From NCBI GenBank assembly GCA_020851915.1, contig JADZBT010000033.1, positions 1 to 10,829 on the forward strand: DNA of 10,829 nucleotides, in the 5' to 3' direction. The position numbers were made by a program, and so were the translations under genes. Under the pieces are notes generated by a model. It had not been told where the DNA came from. It saw nothing but the letters and a program-made list of their open reading frames with translations, and made no database searches. The number at the start of each line of letters is the position of its first letter. Positions within the stretch are counted from its first letter, which is position 1. Shown piece by piece: positions 6,941 through 10,829 of the stretch. The stretch is from Alphaproteobacteria bacterium. Lineage in GTDB: Bacteria; Pseudomonadota; Alphaproteobacteria; Rickettsiales; RI-342.

Positions 6941-6963
6941 GTTAATGTGTATTCACCATTAAC
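6941..6963. promoter_or_regulatory. 23-bp dyad with GTTAATG/CATTAAC arms
   Basis: GTTAATG (6941-6947) and CATTAAC (6957-6963) are perfect inverted arms separated by 9 nt; further pairing (TG with CA) is possible inside if one C is bulged. The dyad lies about 20 nt upstream of the 143-residue protein start and in the intergenic region shared with the divergent debranching gene. It could be a dimeric regulator site. The two TTAA cores are 13 nt apart, not the 7 nt of a CtrA box. The rest of the 6921-7161 gap holds only the promoter candidate listed separately. Confidence 0.35.
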
Positions 6964-6985
6964 AGTGCAAACCCAATGCCAGTTT

Positions 6986-7015
6986 TTGCATAGAAAATTC
7001 CTCAATAACTACAAT
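6986..7015 (+). promoter_or_regulatory. candidate promoter for the debranching enzyme gene
   Basis: TTGCAT (6986-6991) and TACAAT (7010-7015) are 18 nt apart. The -10 element matches the consensus at five of six positions; the -35 is weaker. Transcription would begin near 7022, giving a leader of about 140 nt if translation starts at 7162, or about 75 nt for the alternative TTG start at 7096. Confidence 0.35.
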
Positions 7016-7161
7016 ATCTTGTGTGGCAGTTTCGGCGGGCTAGAAAATAAAGGGAAAAACTTGCCTATCTCCGGGTGGTTAAGGGGAGGAAAGAATTGCT
7101 CGGGGATACATTTTTTACGGAATCATTAGATTCGCCGGGCAGGGTATGCTTTATACGAGCC

Positions 7162-9225
7162 ATGGCCTACGCATCGACCGGAATGTCTTTGGACGATCCC
7201 GCTATCCTTGAGGATGGCGCGTTTGTGCATTTCCATCCCGATGGCAACGAGCTGGGCCTGTACGGCATGGTATCGCACGACACGCAGTTCATATCCAAAT
7301 GGGGGTGGGAGCTTGATGGCGTGTTGCTGGAGGCCGCGCGAGAGGATCACACCACATACCGTTTCCGTTACACTGTTGGTACAAAGGGGCAGATTTCCGT
7401 GCTGAGGCGAGTGCAGCTGCTCGACGGCAGGAACTACCGCGAAACGGTGGATATTGCCAATCACGGGGCGGACGCCGGAACGGTAGTGCTGGCGTGGCGC
7501 ATCCACACGGGATTCAAAGGGATATTCGAGCTGCGCGAAGCAGCGGCAGGAGGGGGATACCACCGCGACGTCGCTCTACAGACGGCGGAGCATCGCGGAA
7601 TATTCTCCTACCATCGTCAGGATAGCGGTATCGAGGTAAAGACCGTCATCGACGCACCCGATGCCGAGATGTCGCCGGACGGTGATGTGCTGTTATGCCG
7701 CCACCGAATCGCCCTTGCAGCCGGTGACGCGTGTTCGGTGTCCATTGCGGCCGCGTTCTCGTATGGTGTATTGCCATCATCCTGCATCCTTCCCTCGAGG
7801 GAGGAATGGCGGGAGGAATTCGGGCTTTCTGGGGATAGGCCACAGCGAGAGGCGGAGGCTCCCTTCGTCCGTGCGGCGGAAGACCTGCGTGGAATGATGC
7901 TGCGGACACGTTACGGCATCGCGCTGGCGGCGGGGATGCCGCGTTTTATGAATCCTTTTGGCCGCGACCAGCTGCTGTCTGCGTTGATGCTGATGCCGGA
8001 ATCTCCGGAGCAGCGCTGGCGAACGGCGGTTGTCGAGGGCATCCTGCATTTTTTGGCGGCACATCAGGGAACGGAGATACGTTCCTATACGCCGGTGAGT
8101 ACGAGCGGAGAGGCGTTGCCGAATGTGCAGCCCTTCATCATCGAAACTCCGGGAGAGATACCGCACGAAGTGCGCTACGACGAGCAGAGCGGGATGGGGC
8201 TGAAGGATACATGGCATCCGCTGGGCAAGCGCCCGTTCGGACGTTATTACGGCACGGCCGACACCACGCCATTATTCGTGGCGACGCTGGGAAAATATAT
8301 CGCGGCAAGCCAGAACATGGCGTTGCTCAGAGAGCTGGAAACCCCGCTGCGCCATGCGCTGGAATGGATGAGCTCGCGCGAGTTTGCGGGGTTGGATGCA
8401 CATGGGTTCATCACCTATGAGGCACTGCCCGCCTATACTCCCGGCGGCCCACTGGCGCATAAGTCCTGGAAAGACGCCGCGAACGCCATGGTGGATGCCG
8501 CCGGGCTCCCCGTGACACAGGCCCCGGACGGTACGCTGCGTACGGCGCGTATCGCCACCATCGAGGTGCAGGCCTATGCCTATCGCGCTTACCGCGAGGC
8601 GGCGAATATGCTTTCGTTATTGGATGACGAGAAAATGGCGGCGCAATGTACCCTAAAAGCAGATCATCTACAGAAGAATGTACTCTCGTTCTTCCGCACG
8701 CAGGACACGGCGGGTAAGGAGATATACGCCATGGCCATCGCCTACCCGGAAGGAGGTGCGGAGCCTATCGTCCTCAACGTGCATAATTCCAATGCGGCAC
8801 AGGTGATCTGGACGGGGATCTACGGCGAGGGGGACACGGGCAGGGATAATATCCGCTGTATTGTGGACTCCGTGCTCTCGTCGGCGCATCTCTGGTCGGG
8901 ATGGGGGATACGCAGCCTCGGTGCGAACGAGAAGGGCTATGACACGCTGTCCTCTACCGCCTATCACCGTGGCCCGGTGTGGCCGCATGAAACTGCGCTG
9001 ACCGCGATGGGATTCCATCGCTACGGCTATCATGCCGAAGCAGAGAAATTGCAGAATGCGCTGCGCGATCTGGCGGAAGTGCTGGGCGGCAGCCTGCCGG
9101 AGTTGCTCTCCGGCCAACCGCGCAATGGCCATGCGCCGCAACTGCTCGGCACGGCCAGCCGCATCCAGACATGGTCGGCATCGGCGCTGCTTGCGGTGCA
9201 TGGATTGGCATCCAAGGAAACCTAG
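7162..9225 (+). CDS. glycogen-debranching / amylo-alpha-1,6-glucosidase-type protein
   Basis: From the ATG at 7162 this is 687 residues, with no signal peptide, so probably cytosolic. The N-terminal beta-rich domain (about 10-220) is the debranching-enzyme N-domain, with ILEDGAFVHF and YGMVSHDTQFISKW. The C-terminal (alpha/alpha)6 barrel carries FMNPFGRDQLLSAL (262-275), IPHEVRYDE (333-341), YYGTADTTPLFV (362-373), HKSWKDAANAMVDAAG (433-448), GWGIRSLG (580-587) and YHRGPVWPHETAL (601-613). These are hallmark motifs of the COG3408 amylo-alpha-1,6-glucosidase group; the aspartate of WKDA and the conserved glutamates are likely catalytic. The family removes alpha-1,6 branches or acts on related alpha-glycosides; the true substrate is unknown, as no other glycogen gene is near. 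The start is uncertain: the frame is open back to GTG 7075, and TTG 7096 has GGGGAGGA 5 nt upstream, while ATG 7162 has a poor site but fits family length. A sodium symporter gene follows after 86 nt. Confidence 0.85.
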   Translation: MAYASTGMSLDDPAILEDGAFVHFHPDGNELGLYGMVSHDTQFISKWGWELDGVLLEAAREDHTTYRFRYTVGTKGQISVLRRVQLLDGRNYRETVDIANHGADAGTVVLAWRIHTGFKGIFELREAAAGGGYHRDVALQTAEHRGIFSYHRQDSGIEVKTVIDAPDAEMSPDGDVLLCRHRIALAAGDACSVSIAAAFSYGVLPSSCILPSREEWREEFGLSGDRPQREAEAPFVRAAEDLRGMMLRTRYGIALAAGMPRFMNPFGRDQLLSALMLMPESPEQRWRTAVVEGILHFLAAHQGTEIRSYTPVSTSGEALPNVQPFIIETPGEIPHEVRYDEQSGMGLKDTWHPLGKRPFGRYYGTADTTPLFVATLGKYIAASQNMALLRELETPLRHALEWMSSREFAGLDAHGFITYEALPAYTPGGPLAHKSWKDAANAMVDAAGLPVTQAPDGTLRTARIATIEVQAYAYRAYREAANMLSLLDDEKMAAQCTLKADHLQKNVLSFFRTQDTAGKEIYAMAIAYPEGGAEPIVLNVHNSNAAQVIWTGIYGEGDTGRDNIRCIVDSVLSSAHLWSGWGIRSLGANEKGYDTLSSTAYHRGPVWPHETALTAMGFHRYGYHAEAEKLQNALRDLAEVLGGSLPELLSGQPRNGHAPQLLGTASRIQTWSASALLAVHGLASKET

Positions 9226-9311
9226 GGGGGAGTTTTTGCTGTAAATTCCCGTTGGGGTGCTTTATGAAACAACGCAATAACTTAAAAAAATAAATCTGAC
9301 AGGGACATGCA

Positions 9312-10829
9312 ATGACCATTATCGACTGGAGCATCGTCGCATTCTATATGCTGGCGATGGTGGCGCTGGGATATTACCTGAGCAAGCGTCAGGAGAGCCA
9401 CGAGGATTATTACGTCAGCGGGCGTAAGCTCTCGTGGTGGACCATCGGTATCTCCACTATGGCCACGCAGTCGAGCGCCATCAGCTTTATCTCCATCCCG
9501 GCCTTCGTCGCCATGAAACCGAACGGCGGTATTCAGTGGCTGCAATGGGAGCTGGCCGTGCCGATCGCCATGATACTGGTCGCTTCAATATTCGTGCCGA
9601 TGTTCCGCAGACTCGAACTGGTAAGTGTGTACGAATATCTGGAAATGCGCTTTGATGCGCGGGTGCGTAAATTCATCAGCGGCGTGTTCCTGCTCAGCCG
9701 TGGTCTGGGCGGTGGTATCGGGTTATACGCGGTCGCCATCATCATTTCCGCATCGCTCGATCTTTCCATTGTGGTCACCATCCTGATGATGGGCATTACC
9801 GTCACCATCTACGATACGCTGGGCGGTATGACGGCGGTGGTCTATTCCGACGTCGTGCAGATGGTGATCCTGCTGGCGGGGCTGTATATCTGCATTGGTG
9901 TGGTCATCTCCGAGGTGGGGGGGCTGGATGCCATGATCGCCTCGCTGCCTGCCGAGCGATGGCAGGCACTCGACTTCTCTGGCGATAGTTCCGTACCGTT
10001 CTGGCCATGTCTGCTGGGCGGCATATTCCTGTATGCGTCCTATTACGGCACGGATCAGACGCAGGTGCAGCGCGAGCTGGCCGCCCGCAGCATGAAAGAC
10101 GCGAAGCTATGCATTATTTTCAATGGATTTGCGCGGTTCCCGTTGGTGGCGAGCTATATTCTGCTCGGCATCGCTGCGGGCGCTCTTTTCCAGCATTCGC
10201 CGGAATTGCAGGCCGCCGTGCCTGCCGACAAGCTGGATTACCTGATTCCAAAACTGCTATTGTTGCATATCCCGGAGGGCTGGCGGGCGGTGATATTCTC
10301 CGCCATACTCGCCGCCGCGATGTCGAGCATGGACTCCACCATAAACTCGCTATCCGCCGCGACCATGCGTGATTTCGTTGAGCGGGGACGTACTATCGAA
10401 CGTAAGAAGCATCTGCTGTTCAGCAAACTTACTACGGTTGGCTGGGGAGCGATGCTGATGCTGTTCGCTATTTTTGTCGGCAATATCTCCGATACGATCA
10501 TTGAGAGCATCAATATGATCGGTTCTGCTTTCTATGGCCCGATACTCGCCGCCTTCGCGCTGGGCATATTGTCGCCGCGTATCACCGGAAACGGCGTTAT
10601 CGCAGGTGTTCTGGCCGGGGTGGGGTTGAACGTCTATCTCTGGATCGGTCAGCCTGATCTCTACTGGGCATGGTGGAATCTCACCGGCTTTGTTGCTGCA
10701 TGGGTGGTTGCGTTCGGGGTGAGTATGGCACAGCCGCTCGTTGATCCGGCACACACGCTGGTCTATACCCTGAAAGGTTCAGGACTGCTTGCAGAAGAAC
10801 GCAAATGGCTGGGCACTTACGCAGTGCTG
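9312..10829 (+). CDS. sodium:solute symporter (SSS family), 3' end outside window
   Basis: The first 506 residues are visible, and the frame is open to the right edge. This is an inner-membrane Na+-coupled transporter of the SSS family (LeuT fold). The features are an N-terminal helix (5-23), DYYVSGRKLSWW (32-43), the family signature YDTLGGMTAVVYSDVVQ (167-183), YYGTDQTQVQRELAARS (244-260), and AAAMSSMDSTINSLSAATMRD (334-354), which carries the serines of the Na2 site. GTDQxxVQR is typical of the sugar/organic-solute branch rather than of proline symporter PutP, so a sugar-like substrate is possible but not proven. About 12 membrane segments are visible. The ATG at 9312 is preceded by AGGGA (9301-9305) at 6 nt. 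It lies 86 nt after the debranching gene, possibly cotranscribed, since no clear terminator separates them. Confidence 0.9.
   Translation, partial: MTIIDWSIVAFYMLAMVALGYYLSKRQESHEDYYVSGRKLSWWTIGISTMATQSSAISFISIPAFVAMKPNGGIQWLQWELAVPIAMILVASIFVPMFRRLELVSVYEYLEMRFDARVRKFISGVFLLSRGLGGGIGLYAVAIIISASLDLSIVVTILMMGITVTIYDTLGGMTAVVYSDVVQMVILLAGLYICIGVVISEVGGLDAMIASLPAERWQALDFSGDSSVPFWPCLLGGIFLYASYYGTDQTQVQRELAARSMKDAKLCIIFNGFARFPLVASYILLGIAAGALFQHSPELQAAVPADKLDYLIPKLLLLHIPEGWRAVIFSAILAAAMSSMDSTINSLSAATMRDFVERGRTIERKKHLLFSKLTTVGWGAMLMLFAIFVGNISDTIIESINMIGSAFYGPILAAFALGILSPRITGNGVIAGVLAGVGLNVYLWIGQPDLYWAWWNLTGFVAAWVVAFGVSMAQPLVDPAHTLVYTLKGSGLLAEERKWLGTYAVL

Noticed and set aside
9264..9293. Nine-codon open frame (MKQRNNLKK) between the debranching and symporter genes, as a possible leader peptide.
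   Set aside because: No good ribosome binding site, no attenuator hairpin after it, and this length is expected by chance.

Overview
The window looks like chromosomal DNA from an alphaproteobacterium, moderately GC-rich. The clues are a protein resembling the DUF2748 family (which I recall mainly from Rickettsiales), a map-radC gene pair, a short CinA-type molybdopterin-binding protein, and one good match to the alphaproteobacterial CtrA box. The lineage is an inference. No tRNA, rRNA, insertion sequence, CRISPR array or phage gene was seen.

Left part, minus strand. From right to left, map (4703-3855), radC (3843-3148) and a DUF2748-like gene (3145-1820) form a tight cluster with gaps of 11 and 2 nt. 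After a 278-nt gap comes a second minus-strand pair: a secreted GH114 endo-alpha-1,4-polygalactosaminidase-like protein (1541-678) and, overlapping it at TGATG, a secreted protein that runs off the left edge and resembles the part of PelA that follows its hydrolase domain. The Pel-type exopolysaccharide enzyme PelA thus appears to be split over two genes. A CtrA-box-like site lies in the gap upstream of this pair.

The most striking feature is that map (methionine aminopeptidase, normally essential) has an in-frame amber codon where homologues have an aromatic residue. Both sides of the stop are in the same frame, with correct spacing of all five metal ligands, and only the two aspartates lie before the stop. 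TAG is the ordinary terminator of three other genes here, so a general recoding of TAG is unlikely.

Middle. A CinA-like gene (4744-5496, plus) starts 40 nt from map, divergently, and converges on a YddG-like DMT/EamA transporter (6446-5493, minus). Their stop codons share the palindrome CTAG. Upstream of the transporter, on the same strand, is an unrecognised 143-residue helical protein (6920-6489) with a strong ribosome binding site.

Right part, plus strand. A cytosolic glycogen-debranching/amylo-alpha-1,6-glucosidase-type protein (7162-9225) is followed after 86 nt by a sodium:solute symporter (9312 to the right edge, incomplete). The pair may serve uptake and breakdown of sugars, but substrate and co-regulation are not shown by the sequence.
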